Positions 1 to 8,693 of a DNA stretch of 64,000 bases are shown one piece after another. Numbering within the stretch: position 1 is the stretch's first letter; each line of letters begins with the position of its first letter. The notes beneath the pieces were generated by a model. That model was not told the DNA's origin, searched no databases, and worked only from the letters and a program-made list of their open reading frames with translations. The position numbers were made by a program, and so were the translations under genes. Origin of the DNA: Streptomyces sp. NBC_00448 (GTDB taxonomy: Bacteria; Actinomycetota; Actinomycetes; Streptomycetales; Streptomycetaceae); NCBI RefSeq assembly GCF_036014115.1, contig NZ_CP107913.1:5193001-5257000 (forward strand), read 5' to 3'.

Positions 1-270
1 CAGCCCGCGCGACGGGTTGCGGTGTCACCGCCGGGTGCCGCTCCGAGGGGCGCGAGGAACTGCGCGACCAGCCTGCGCGGCGGCGCGCTGTGACCCGGGT
101 CCCCAGCCTGCGTGGCGGGGTGGTGTGTCACCGGCGGGTGCTGTGCGGGGGCGCGGGGAACTGCGCGCTCAGCCCGCGCGGTGGCGCGCTGTGGCCCGGG
201 GCCTGAGCCCGTGCGGCGGCGCGGTGAGCCACCGGCAGGTGCCCTGCGGGGGACCGCGCGCTCGGGTCGT
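1..270. repeat. Degenerate tandem repeat, about 102-bp unit, 2.6 copies
   Basis: The phrase cagccYgcgYgRcgg recurs at about 1, 104 and 205. Between copies the same blocks reappear in order: a tgtcaccgScgggtgc block (about 24 and 126, weaker at 227), then a gcgcgRggaactgcgcg block (about 46 and 149). The spacing is 101-103 bp. Short GC-rich blocks like ggggaactgcgcg are common in intergenic DNA of Streptomyces. I see no convincing coding potential from here to 464, only the ribosome-binding site of the next gene at about 455-462. Confidence 0.6.
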
Positions 271-464
271 GCGGCGGGGGGCGTGGCACGGGGTGAGGAC
301 CGCGGGGTGGCGGGGCGTCGGCAACACGTGGGTGTCGGACTGGTGCGGGGTTTGTTACAGAGCTGTGGAGATCGGGACCCCTGCGGAGGTGGGCACCCGA
401 CATAGGGTCGAAGCCGTGTTCGGGGCGCGGGGGACGTCCCTGTCCAGGGGCGTCGAGGGGGGAC

Positions 465-2705
465 ATGTTCGCGCGGCGAAGCGGTGAGCAACGGAGGCTG
501 CGGCCGAGGCAGTTAGCCGTGCGGACGCTGCGGACGGCACGTTCGGCGGCGGCCCGGCTGCCGAAGCCGCACCGCGGCACCGGGAAGACCGAGGCACCCG
601 AGGCGCCCGCGAGCCCCGAGGCACCCTCGGACCGTACCGGCGCCGTCGGGGGCGGAAAGCGGTGGTGGGCGCCGTTACGGCGGCTCCGCCCGCTGCGCCC
701 GCGGTACCCGCGGCCGAACCGCACCGGCTGGCGCCGGTGGGTCCCCTCGCTGCGCCAGACCCTGCTGCTGTGCACCTGGAGCGTGCTCGCCCTGATCGCG
801 CTGGTCGGCTGGGCCTATGAGCGCACCGCGATCCCCACCGACCTGAACGCCTACGCGACCCAGCAGGACAACGTCTACTACTGGGCCGACGGTACCGAGA
901 TGGCCCGGGTCGGCCCGGTCGACCGGCAGGCGATGCCGCTGGACCGTATACCGACCGCCGTGCAGTCCGCGGTGCTCGCCGCCGAGAACGCGTCGTTCTA
1001 CTCCGACCACGGCGTCTCCCCCAGGGGCATCACCCGGGCGGTGGCGAACATGGCCACCGGCGGCCAGACGCAGGGCGGTTCCACGATCACCCAGCAGTAC
1101 GTCAAGAACGTGTACCTCGACCAGGACCAGACGATCTCCCGCAAGATCTCCGAGATCTTCATCGCGATCAAGCTCGACCGCAAGATGAGCAAGAAGCAGA
1201 TCCTCGACGGCTACCTCAACACGAGCTGGTTCGGCCGCGGCGCCTACGGGGTGCAGCGCGCCGCGAAGGCGTACTACGGCGAGGACGTCTCCCAACTCAA
1301 CCCGAGCCAGGCCGCGTTCCTCGCCGCGCTGCTCAAGGGCGCCGGCCAGTTCGACCCGTCGGTGAGCGCCGCCAACCACCACCGCGCGGTGGCGCGCTGG
1401 AACTGGGTGCTGGACCGGATGGTGAAGACCGGCAAGCTGTCGGCGGCGCAGCGGGCCACGTACACGAAGTTCCCCGAGCCGATCGCGCCGCCGAAGCCGG
1501 CCGGGCTGAGCGGGCAGACCGGCTACCTCGTGGACACCGCACGCGCCTACGTCTCCGCGCACAGCGGCATCTCCGACCAGCGGTTCGACCTCGGCGGCTA
1601 CCAGATCTACACCACCTTCCAGAAGCCGAAGGTGGACGCGCTGGCCGCCGCCGTCAAGCAGCAGACCGCGCGGCTGCGCCCGAAGGACCGCCCCGCCGAT
1701 CGCGATGTGCGGGTCGGCGCCGCCTCGGTCGCGACCGACGGCCGCATCCTCGCGCTCTACGGCGGCCCCGACTACGTCAAGCAGGGTTTCGACGACGCCG
1801 ACATCGCGATCGTGCCGGCCGGCACCACCTACGCGCCGTTCGTGTACGCGGCGGCCCTGCGCGACGGCGTGGTCCGCACCCGGGACGCGCCGCGGGCCCG
1901 GGTCGACCCGCAGTCCCGCTACGACGGCGACGACAAGGTGCCGATACAGACGCCCGAGGGCCCGTACTGGAGCCGGGACGGCAAGGTCGTCAAGACCGCC
2001 AACGCGGACGGCCGTTCGTACGGGAAGATCCCGCTGGGCGAGGCCGTCGCGAAGGGCGTGAACGGGCCGATCACACAACTCGGCGTGGACGTCGGGCTCA
2101 ACCAGGTGCGGCAGGCGTCGATCGACGCCGGGCTGCTGCCGGACAGCGGCTTCGCCGAGCAGGTGCCGAGCTTCTCGCTGGGCACCTCTACGCCCAGCCC
2201 GATCCGGATGGCCGACGGGTACGCCACGTTCGCGGCCGGCGGCACCCACACCGACCCGTACTCGGTGCTGCGCATCACCCGCGACGGCGCCGCGGTGCCG
2301 CTCCAGAAGCCCACCGTCACGCACCCGTTCACCCCGAAGGTGGCCGGGGAGGTGGACGACGCGCTGCGCGACGCGGTCGACAGCGGCGCCGCGCAGGCGG
2401 TGGCGAAGGCCGGGCCGGGGCTGGCCGGGCTGCCGGGCACCGCGCAGGACAACACCTCGGCGTCGTTCGTCGGTTACGACGCGGAGATGGCCACCGCGGT
2501 CACGCTGTTCCGGATCGACCCGAAGACGCAGCAGTTGGAGCCGCTGACCGGGATCGGCGGGCGGTCCGCGAAGAAGCCGGGCAGCGACGCCCCGGTGGAC
2601 ATCTGGACCCACTACGCCGAGGCGACCCGCCCGCCGGGCGGCGCGCAGACGGCGACGCCCACGCCGACCGGCCCCGACGCCGCCCGCAAGGCCGCTACTT
2701 CGTGA
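465..2705 (+). CDS. Class A penicillin-binding protein with degenerate transpeptidase domain
   Basis: Bifunctional-type cell-wall synthase of 746 aa. The N-terminus is basic and cytoplasmic, followed by one membrane segment at about 99-118. The GT51 glycosyltransferase domain (about 150-330) keeps the catalytic Glu (ENASF, E174; the usual following Asp is Asn), GGSTITQQ, RKISE and the KQILDGYLN helix, so glycan-strand polymerisation looks possible. The transpeptidase-like domain (about 400-700) aligns well, but all three catalytic motifs are lost. SxxK reads T454-T-Y-A457, SxN reads G531-V-N and KTG(T) reads L656-P-G-T659. It should therefore neither acylate penicillin nor cross-link. The ATG has a GGGGGG Shine-Dalgarno 3-10 nt upstream. 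Its 3' end overlaps the convergent deacetylase gene by 11 bp. Family identity is firm; loss of transpeptidase activity is inferred from motifs. Confidence 0.93.
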   Translation: MFARRSGEQRRLRPRQLAVRTLRTARSAAARLPKPHRGTGKTEAPEAPASPEAPSDRTGAVGGGKRWWAPLRRLRPLRPRYPRPNRTGWRRWVPSLRQTLLLCTWSVLALIALVGWAYERTAIPTDLNAYATQQDNVYYWADGTEMARVGPVDRQAMPLDRIPTAVQSAVLAAENASFYSDHGVSPRGITRAVANMATGGQTQGGSTITQQYVKNVYLDQDQTISRKISEIFIAIKLDRKMSKKQILDGYLNTSWFGRGAYGVQRAAKAYYGEDVSQLNPSQAAFLAALLKGAGQFDPSVSAANHHRAVARWNWVLDRMVKTGKLSAAQRATYTKFPEPIAPPKPAGLSGQTGYLVDTARAYVSAHSGISDQRFDLGGYQIYTTFQKPKVDALAAAVKQQTARLRPKDRPADRDVRVGAASVATDGRILALYGGPDYVKQGFDDADIAIVPAGTTYAPFVYAAALRDGVVRTRDAPRARVDPQSRYDGDDKVPIQTPEGPYWSRDGKVVKTANADGRSYGKIPLGEAVAKGVNGPITQLGVDVGLNQVRQASIDAGLLPDSGFAEQVPSFSLGTSTPSPIRMADGYATFAAGGTHTDPYSVLRITRDGAAVPLQKPTVTHPFTPKVAGEVDDALRDAVDSGAAQAVAKAGPGLAGLPGTAQDNTSASFVGYDAEMATAVTLFRIDPKTQQLEPLTGIGGRSAKKPGSDAPVDIWTHYAEATRPPGGAQTATPTPTGPDAARKAATS

Positions 2706-3963
2706 GGAAGGTCGACCAGTCCGGCGACTCGCCCGGGTCCAGGTTGCGCAGCTTCGCCAGCACCGCGGGGTCCTGCATGTCCAGCCAGTCGCACAGCTCC
2801 TTGAAGGACACGCACTCCACGCCCTTCCTGGGGCAGACGTCCTTCACCACGTCGGAGATGGCCTGCATGTAGATGCCGCCGTTCCAGTCCTCGAAGTGGT
2901 TGCCGATGAACAGCGGTGCCCGGCTGCCGTTGTAGACCCGCTGGAAGCCTTCGAGGTATCCCTGCCGGGTCTGCTTCTCCCACGCCGGGTACTTCGCCGG
3001 GTCGCCCTCGGTGACGTCGCCGCCGGACTGGTTGTAGAGGAAGTTGAAGTCCATCGTCAGGCCCTGGAAGCTCTTGCCCGGGTAGGGCACCAGCTCCAGC
3101 GGGAAGTTCCAGATCCCGTCCTGCTTCTGCGGCCAGAGCTGGAAGTCGCCGGGCGAGCTGGCGTCGTACCGCCAGCCGAGCTGCTTCTCGGCCGGCAGCA
3201 GGTTCTTCTGGCCCTCCAGGCACGGCGCGCGCCCGCCGACCAGTTCCTGGGCGTAGTCGAACGGCAGCGGCGGGATGTCGGTGTCGCCGGTGTTGGTCTT
3301 CCAGTTCTGCACGAAGGAGTACGCCTGGCTGGTCTCGCTCAGCCACTCCTTGGTGCTCCAGTCCGCGCCCGCGCCCTTGTCGGGCTTGCAGAAGTGCCCG
3401 TTGAAGTGGGTGCCGATCTCGTCGCCCTCCTCCCAGGCCAGCCGGAGCTGCTGGAGGGTCCACTTGATGTGCTGGTCGGTGGGGAAGTCGATCGCGGAGG
3501 CGCCCGGCGCGTGCTGCGGCGGGTGGTAGAGGGTGCGCTTGTCCTTCGGCAGCAGGTAGATGCCGCTGAGGAAGAACGTCATGTTGGCGTGGTACTTCTC
3601 GGCCAGCGTGCGGAAGCGGGAGAAGTCGTGGTCGTCGCCCTCCAGCGCGCCGTCCCAGGAGAAGACCACGAACTGCGGCGGCTTCTCGCCCGGTTTGAGC
3701 TTGTGCCACTTCGGCTGGTGCGGCTGCGGCCCGGTGTACGACGTGGAGCCGTCGCCGATCACCTTCGTCTTGCCGTCCCACGCGGGGGTGGTGGAGGCGG
3801 TCGGCGCGTGCCGGACCGGTGCCTGCGCGGTGGTGTGCCCGGCCGCCTTGGCGTGTGCGGAGCCGCCGCCTCCGGTGCCGACCGCGATCAGCGTCCCGGC
3901 TAACGCCGCCGCCACACCCGCGGTGGCCAGCCCGGCCACCGCCCCTCGCTTGAGCTTCACCAT
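2695..3963 (-). CDS. Secreted polysaccharide deacetylase-like protein
   Basis: Secreted protein of 422 aa with an Ala-rich signal peptide (KLKRGAVAGLATAG) and a Thr/Ala/His-rich linker, then a CE4/NodB-like fold. The metal-binding Asp motif appears as FSWDGA (D104) and the HxxxH zinc motif as H186-FNG-H190. Repeated aromatic surface motifs such as NHFEDWNGG follow. Canonical CE4 motif 1 is TFDDGP, so this is a divergent branch seen in actinomycetes. The substrate may be peptidoglycan or another GlcNAc polymer, but that is not shown by sequence. An ATG 51 nt further upstream lacks a ribosome-binding site; the chosen ATG follows GGGGGGA. Convergent with the PBP gene, sharing 11 bp at the 3' ends. 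Confidence 0.8.
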   Translation of the reverse strand: MVKLKRGAVAGLATAGVAAALAGTLIAVGTGGGGSAHAKAAGHTTAQAPVRHAPTASTTPAWDGKTKVIGDGSTSYTGPQPHQPKWHKLKPGEKPPQFVVFSWDGALEGDDHDFSRFRTLAEKYHANMTFFLSGIYLLPKDKRTLYHPPQHAPGASAIDFPTDQHIKWTLQQLRLAWEEGDEIGTHFNGHFCKPDKGAGADWSTKEWLSETSQAYSFVQNWKTNTGDTDIPPLPFDYAQELVGGRAPCLEGQKNLLPAEKQLGWRYDASSPGDFQLWPQKQDGIWNFPLELVPYPGKSFQGLTMDFNFLYNQSGGDVTEGDPAKYPAWEKQTRQGYLEGFQRVYNGSRAPLFIGNHFEDWNGGIYMQAISDVVKDVCPRKGVECVSFKELCDWLDMQDPAVLAKLRNLDPGESPDWSTFLTK

Positions 3964-4040
3964 CGGTGCGCGTCCCCCCAAGGGCACGCCACCCACGGGC
4001 GTACCGGGACCCATTATTCAGTTGATCCGATCAAACGTGC

Positions 4041-4084
4041 GGGCGGGCCCCGGCAGAGGAGTCGTCCTCCGCCGGAGCCCGCCC
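4041..4084 (-). terminator. Strong hairpin terminator downstream of the S53 protease gene
   Basis: Arms at 4041-4060 and 4065-4084 pair at 18 of 20 positions around a GTCG loop. There is no T-run, as is usual in Streptomyces. It lies 116 bp beyond the protease stop codon and 78 bp before the deacetylase start, so it should insulate these two same-strand genes. Confidence 0.75.
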
Positions 4085-4090
4085 GGTCAC

Positions 4091-4170
4091 ACACGTGGAT
4101 CGGTCTGACACGTGGATCGGTCGATCCGCTGATCGGTCGATCCGTCAAGCGTCAAAGCGTCAAAGCGTCG
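4091..4170. repeat. Nested short direct repeats (GATCGGTC / GTCAAAGC)
   Basis: A 15-nt block starting ACACGTGGATCGG occurs at 4091 and 4108. GATCGGTCGATCCG occurs at 4116 and 4131, and a GTCAAAGC octamer run follows at about 4145-4165. The blocks overlap, so units with periods of 17, 15 and 9 bp abut each other. GGATCGGTCGATCC is itself nearly palindromic. This sits between the protease stop and its terminator hairpin, in transcribed 3' UTR. Confidence 0.6.
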
Positions 4171-4199
4171 ATCCGTCGAGCCGTCCTGCCGGCGAACCG

Positions 4200-6308
4200 T
4201 CAGAAGCGGTACGACTTCAGGTAGCTCGCGTTCGGCGAGCCGACACCCGTCGCGTCGTCGTAGCCGCGGACCGCGTTGAGCGAGGTGTCCTGGCCGAAGC
4301 CGATCAGCCGGACCAGCAGGTTGCCGTTGACCACACCGGCGTCGTAGACGCTGCTCAGCGGGGTGCTCGAGTGCTGCGCCTGCTTGTCCACCACGTCGGT
4401 GGTCAGGTGCGAGCGGGCGTAGATCGCCGGGTTGGCGAAGCCGATCGCGTGGTGGCCGGCCTGGATCGCGTCGGCCTGCACCGCCGCGAACTCGGGCGAG
4501 GAGACGCTGGTGCCGCCGTAGCCGCCCTCGCTGTACGCGGCGCCGTCGGAGATGCCGACCAGCACCGAGGTGTACAGGTCGCCGACCATCGAGATGTCCG
4601 GGGTGACCCGCTTGGCGGCGGCCACCTTCTGACCGGTCATCAGGGTGTGCGACAGCATGTCCGGGACCACGCCGCGCTGGTAGCCCGGCTGCGCGAAGTC
4701 CTCGCTGGTGCCGCCGCCACCGCCGAAGTAGAACGGCGCCGCGGCCGGGGCTGGGTTCCAGCTCTTGCCGTCGGCCGACAGCGCGGAGCGGGTGGTGCCC
4801 ATGTCCGTCTCGAAGCCGTACTTGCCGCTCTTGTCCGCCAGGGCGAGGGCGGTGCCGCCGACCGAGGTCACCCACGGGTCGGAGTCCGGCCAGTTGGCCT
4901 GCGCACGGGCGGTGTCCGTCTGGCAGTTGGCACCGGTGGCCGCCGCCAGCGGGCTGCTGTCACCGCAGTCGCCGGCCGAGAAGCCGACGCTGATGCCCTC
5001 GATCGCGGCCTGCTGGAACACCTGCTCGTACGCCGCGATCTCCGACGCGGTGACGTCCGCGTTGTCCGTGGTGTGCATGATCTCGCCCCACGAGTTGGAG
5101 ACGACATCGGCGAGGTGGTTGTCCACGATCTTGGTGATCGCGGCCAGCAGGTCGTCGTCGGTGCAGGAGTTCGCACCGACGTAGACCACGTTGGCGTCGG
5201 GGGCGAGGCCGTGCGCCATCTCGACGTCCAGCGCCTCCTCGGGCGCCCAGCCCTCGGGGCCGCCGCACAGGTCCTGGTCCGTCCATTGCGAGGAGTCGAC
5301 GACCTCGGTGTACTGGCCCTTCTTGAACGCCTTGTCACCGTGGTTGGTGGCGTACTGGTTGGCGTCGGCCTCCATGGTGGAGCTGCCGTACGCGTCCACG
5401 ATGGCGATCGTCGCACCCTTGCCGGTCAGCCCGGTGGAGGTGATGCCGTACGCCTTGCGGATCTGCGAGGGGTACAGCGAGCACTGGTCGAACGCCACGT
5501 CCTTCTTGGTGAAGCCGGCCGGCGCGCCCTTGGCGGTCTTCTGGCCCCAGTACGCCGAGCAGGTCGGCGTGGTGGGCAGGCTCTTGTCGGCCTTGGCGCC
5601 CTTCGCCGAAGTGGCGGTGTCCGAGGTGACCTTGTGCGAGTCCGGGCGCACCACGTTGCTGCCGACCGAGGAGAGGCCGTCGACGCCGAGGATCGCGCTG
5701 GAGACGGAGGCCGGCACCTTCAGGTCGCGGGCCGGCGCGTGCCGCAGCTCGCCGGACACCTTGTACTGGTGCTCGCCGGTGCCGAACGCCTTGGTGAGCG
5801 CGGAGTTGGTGCCCTTGACGGTGATCGCGTGCGAGGTGGTGCCCAGCACCTTCAGGCCGGAGTCCTCGGCCCACTTCTGCACGGCGGCGATCTGCGCCTT
5901 GGTGGCCCCGAACCGGGCCTGGTACTGCGCGGGGCTGAGGAACTTGCCGTAACTGGCGTTGCTCGGGTCCGATACGGCCGTCGCGTACGAGGTGAGCCCG
6001 GCCGGGTCCTGGCCCGCGAGGTACACGGTGCCGGTGACCTCGGTGGAGGACGACACCGAACCGGCGTCCGCGGAGGCGGTGGCCCACGCGGGGTGGGAGC
6101 CGGTGATGGTCTTGGCGGACGCGGCCGGCGCCGACGCCTGCGAAGGCGTGGCCGCCAGCAGCAGCGAACCGGAGAGCAGGGCCAGCGAGGCGGCCGCTAC
6201 CACTCCGGTACGGCCTGCGCCGCTACGGGGTGTGTGTATGTGGGTGATGACGACTCCAACGTGATGGTCCGTGAGAGGGCAACGACAGGCACGGGCCTTG
6301 TACCGCAC
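4200..6308 (-). CDS. Secreted S53 family protease (sedolisin/kumamolisin type) with propeptide
   Basis: Secreted acid-type serine-carboxyl peptidase of 702 aa. Order: signal peptide (hydrophobic VVAAASLALLSGSLLL at about 35-52), an activation propeptide at about 70-220 (typical block SYGKFLSPAQYQARFG), a linker, then the catalytic domain at about 255-702. The catalytic triad is visible as E357 and D361 in EEALDVEMAHG and S601 in GGTSVSSPEF; an oxyanion Asp lies in SAGDCGD. A C-terminal calcium-site region precedes the end. The GTG start at 6308 has no clear Shine-Dalgarno and gives an unusually long n-region. No other Met or Val start lies before the signal peptide, so the start is uncertain. 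It probably works in extracellular protein degradation. It is monocistronic, ending at the hairpin at 4041-4084. Confidence 0.92.
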   Translation of the reverse strand: MRYKARACRCPLTDHHVGVVITHIHTPRSGAGRTGVVAAASLALLSGSLLLAATPSQASAPAASAKTITGSHPAWATASADAGSVSSSTEVTGTVYLAGQDPAGLTSYATAVSDPSNASYGKFLSPAQYQARFGATKAQIAAVQKWAEDSGLKVLGTTSHAITVKGTNSALTKAFGTGEHQYKVSGELRHAPARDLKVPASVSSAILGVDGLSSVGSNVVRPDSHKVTSDTATSAKGAKADKSLPTTPTCSAYWGQKTAKGAPAGFTKKDVAFDQCSLYPSQIRKAYGITSTGLTGKGATIAIVDAYGSSTMEADANQYATNHGDKAFKKGQYTEVVDSSQWTDQDLCGGPEGWAPEEALDVEMAHGLAPDANVVYVGANSCTDDDLLAAITKIVDNHLADVVSNSWGEIMHTTDNADVTASEIAAYEQVFQQAAIEGISVGFSAGDCGDSSPLAAATGANCQTDTARAQANWPDSDPWVTSVGGTALALADKSGKYGFETDMGTTRSALSADGKSWNPAPAAAPFYFGGGGGTSEDFAQPGYQRGVVPDMLSHTLMTGQKVAAAKRVTPDISMVGDLYTSVLVGISDGAAYSEGGYGGTSVSSPEFAAVQADAIQAGHHAIGFANPAIYARSHLTTDVVDKQAQHSSTPLSSVYDAGVVNGNLLVRLIGFGQDTSLNAVRGYDDATGVGSPNASYLKSYRF

Positions 6309-6597
6309 GCTCGTTCACGACCCACACCCGGCCTGTAGTGTGCACGCCACGTGAGCGTTGTGGGAATACCGTATGGCGCTCAGCGGTGTCGCTTTACCGA
6401 AAACCGACGATCATCGGTGGCTCATATCCGGTCGGAACCGGGCGATCGCCGCATCCGGGCCCGCACCCCCGCTCCCCCCTCGCGCCAGACGCAGGCTCCC
6501 CCACCAATCCTTTTCGGCCGCCGCGCCGAATCTCTGGTGACGGGGGTCGACAGGGAGCGGGCGAGGCGCGAAGAAGGCGCGGAGACGAGGCGACGAG
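6309..6597. other. Divergent intergenic region before the lipid-modification operon
   Basis: 289 bp between the protease start and the flavoprotein start. It must carry promoters in both directions. I see GGAAT at about 6363 and GGAACC at about 6436, which resemble ECF-sigma -35 elements, but no matching -10 at the right spacing. No gene is supported here. Confidence 0.4.
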
Positions 6598-7857
6598 GTG
6601 CGGCGGCGTATCGCGGTGGTGGGTTCGGGAGTGGCCGGCCTGACCGCGGCCTACGTGTTGCGGCAGGTGTGCGAGGTGTCGCTCTACGAAGCCGACGACC
6701 GGCTCGGCGGCCACGCGCACACCCACGACGTGGCCGACCCGGGCGGGCAGGCGCTGCGGATCGACACCGGGTTCATCGTGCACAACGACCGCACCTACCC
6801 GACGCTGCTGCGGCTCTTCCGCGAACTCGGCGTCGCCACCCAGGACTCCGAGATGAGCCTGTCCGTGCGGTGCGACGGATGCGGCCTGCAGTACGCGGGC
6901 GCGCGCGGCCCCGGCGGCCTGTTCGCCCACCCCGGCAGCGCGATACGCGGCCGCTACCTCGGCCTGCTCGCCGAGGTGCCGTCCTTCCACCGGGCGGCGC
7001 GCGCGGCGCTCGCCTCGGGCCGGGCCGACCACCTGACGCTGGGCGGCTTCCTGGCCGAGCGCGACTTCACTCCGTACTTCACCGCGCACTTCGTGGTGCC
7101 ACTGGTCTCCTCGGTGTGGTCCTGCGCCCCCGACCAGGCGATGCGGTACCCGGCGGCCTACCTCTTCCGCTTCCTGCGCCACCACGGGCTGCTGTCGGTG
7201 GGCGGGTCACCGCGGTGGCGCACGGTCACCGGCGGCTCCGAGGAGTACGTGCGGCGGATCGGCAAGCAGCTGACCACGGTGTACACCGGCACCCCGGTCC
7301 GCGCGGTGCGCCGCTTCCCCGACCGCGCCGAGGTCACCGCCGCCGACGGCACCACCCGCGGATACGACGCGGTGGTCCTGGCCACCCACCCCGACCAGGC
7401 GCTCGCCGTCCTCGCCGACGCCACCGACGCCGAGGCGCGGGTGCTCGGCGCGTTCCGCTACTCGCGCAACGAGACGGTGCTGCACACCGACGCGTCGCTG
7501 CTGCCCACCGCCCGCAGGGCCCGCGCCTCGTGGAACTACCTGATGCCCTCGTGCGCGGCTCCCGCCGAGAAGGTGCAGGTCAGTTACCACATGAACCGGT
7601 TGCAGCAGCTCGATGCCGCCGAGGAGTACGTGGTCACGCTCAACGCGTCGCAGGCGGTCGACCCCGGCCGGGTGCTGGCCCGCATGGTCTACGAACACCC
7701 CCTGTACACGCCCGAGTCGGTGGCCGCCCAGCGGCGTCTGCCGGAGCTGGATACGGCGGTGACGGCGTACGCGGGCGCGTACCACGGCTGGGGGTTCCAC
7801 GAGGACGGCTGCCGCGCGGGGGTGGCGGCCGCCGCGGCGCTCGGGGTGCGCTGGTGA
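6598..7857 (+). CDS. FAD-dependent amine-oxidase-like oxidoreductase (COG2907 type)
   Basis: Flavoprotein of 419 aa. An N-terminal Rossmann motif (VVGSGVAGL) is followed by the acidic strand end (YEADDRLGGHAHT), and the oxidoreductase fold shares features with amine oxidases and carotenoid/phytoene desaturases. Proteins of this type sit next to DUF1365 and cyclopropane-fatty-acid-synthase genes in many bacteria and are believed to oxidise or desaturate membrane lipid acyl chains. The GTG start follows GAGGCGACGAG. First gene of a five-gene operon in which every junction overlaps by 4 bp, implying translational coupling. A role as acyl-chain desaturase/oxidase for the methylated chain is inferred from context; the substrate is not visible in the sequence. 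Confidence 0.85.
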   Translation: MRRRIAVVGSGVAGLTAAYVLRQVCEVSLYEADDRLGGHAHTHDVADPGGQALRIDTGFIVHNDRTYPTLLRLFRELGVATQDSEMSLSVRCDGCGLQYAGARGPGGLFAHPGSAIRGRYLGLLAEVPSFHRAARAALASGRADHLTLGGFLAERDFTPYFTAHFVVPLVSSVWSCAPDQAMRYPAAYLFRFLRHHGLLSVGGSPRWRTVTGGSEEYVRRIGKQLTTVYTGTPVRAVRRFPDRAEVTAADGTTRGYDAVVLATHPDQALAVLADATDAEARVLGAFRYSRNETVLHTDASLLPTARRARASWNYLMPSCAAPAEKVQVSYHMNRLQQLDAAEEYVVTLNASQAVDPGRVLARMVYEHPLYTPESVAAQRRLPELDTAVTAYAGAYHGWGFHEDGCRAGVAAAAALGVRW

Positions 7858-8693
7858 CCCCCGCCCGGCCGCTCGCGGACACGGTGCCCGCGGACACGGT
7901 GCCCGGCGACACGGCGTCCGCACCCGCGGTCGCGGGCGTCCCGCACACCGGCGCGCACCGTGCCCCCGGCGCCGCGAGCCTGTACGCCTGCGCGATCACC
8001 CACGTGCGCACCCGGCCGATCCGCCGCACCTTCCGGCACCGCACCTACATGTGGCTGGTCGACCTCGACCACCTTCCGGTCCAGCCCCGGGCGCTGCGCC
8101 CGCTGGCCCGCTTCGCCTCGCGCGACCACTTCGCGGGCACCGCACCCACCCTGCGCGCGGGCCTGGAGCGCTACCTGGACACGCAGGGCGTACGACTCGA
8201 CGGCGGCCGGGTGCTGATGCTCGCGCACGCCCGCGTCCTCGGCCACGTCTTCAACCCGCTCACCGTGTACTGGTGCCACCGCCCCGACGGCTCGCCGCTG
8301 TGCACCGTCGCCGAGGTGCACAACACCTACGGCGAGCGGCACTGCTACCTGCTGCACACCGACGAGCGGGGCCGGGCCGAGGTGCCCAAGGAGTTCTACG
8401 TCTCGCCGTTCTTCCCGGTCGACGGCACCTACCGGATGCGGCTGCCCGAACCCGGCGAGAAGCTGGAACTGGCCGTGCACCTGGAGCGTGAGGGCGGCCG
8501 GCCGTTCACCGCGACGGTGCGCGGCACCCGCCGCCCGGCCGGCACCCGCGCCCTGCTGGCCGCCGCCGCCCGGCACCCCTGGTCCACGCTCGCCGTCTCC
8601 GCGGCGATCCGCCTGCACGGCATCCGCCTGTACCTGCGCGGCCTGCCCGTTCTCCCCCGCCCGCACCACCGCACCCAGGAGGGCCTGAAGTGA
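7854..8693 (+). CDS. DUF1365 family protein (COG3496)
   Basis: Protein of 279 aa with the DUF1365 signature: an early TRPIRRTFRHRTYMWLVDLD block, FNPLTVYWC, AEVHNTYGERHCYLL and PKEFYVSPFF. The first 40 or so residues are a Pro/Ala/Asp-rich extension, so a later start cannot be excluded, but GTG at 7854 overlaps the upstream stop (GTGA). The biochemical role is unproven. The family always travels with the flavoprotein upstream and CFA-type methyltransferases downstream, as here, so a role in acyl-chain modification (oxygen insertion has been proposed in the bacterial furan fatty acid pathway) is a contextual inference. Confidence 0.85.
   Translation: MTPARPLADTVPADTVPGDTASAPAVAGVPHTGAHRAPGAASLYACAITHVRTRPIRRTFRHRTYMWLVDLDHLPVQPRALRPLARFASRDHFAGTAPTLRAGLERYLDTQGVRLDGGRVLMLAHARVLGHVFNPLTVYWCHRPDGSPLCTVAEVHNTYGERHCYLLHTDERGRAEVPKEFYVSPFFPVDGTYRMRLPEPGEKLELAVHLEREGGRPFTATVRGTRRPAGTRALLAAAARHPWSTLAVSAAIRLHGIRLYLRGLPVLPRPHHRTQEGLK

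Noticed and set aside
675..2612. Long antisense reading of 645 codons opposite the PBP gene
   Set aside because: It is Arg/Gly/Val-rich with no motif and mirrors the GC-biased codons of the true gene. Similar long antisense readings oppose most genes here.
6363..6388. GGAAT and GGAACC as ECF sigma (SigR-like) promoters for the lipid operon
   Set aside because: GGAAT is followed at 18 nt by GTG, not GTT, and GGAACC has no -10 at the right spacing. Too weak to call without TSS data.
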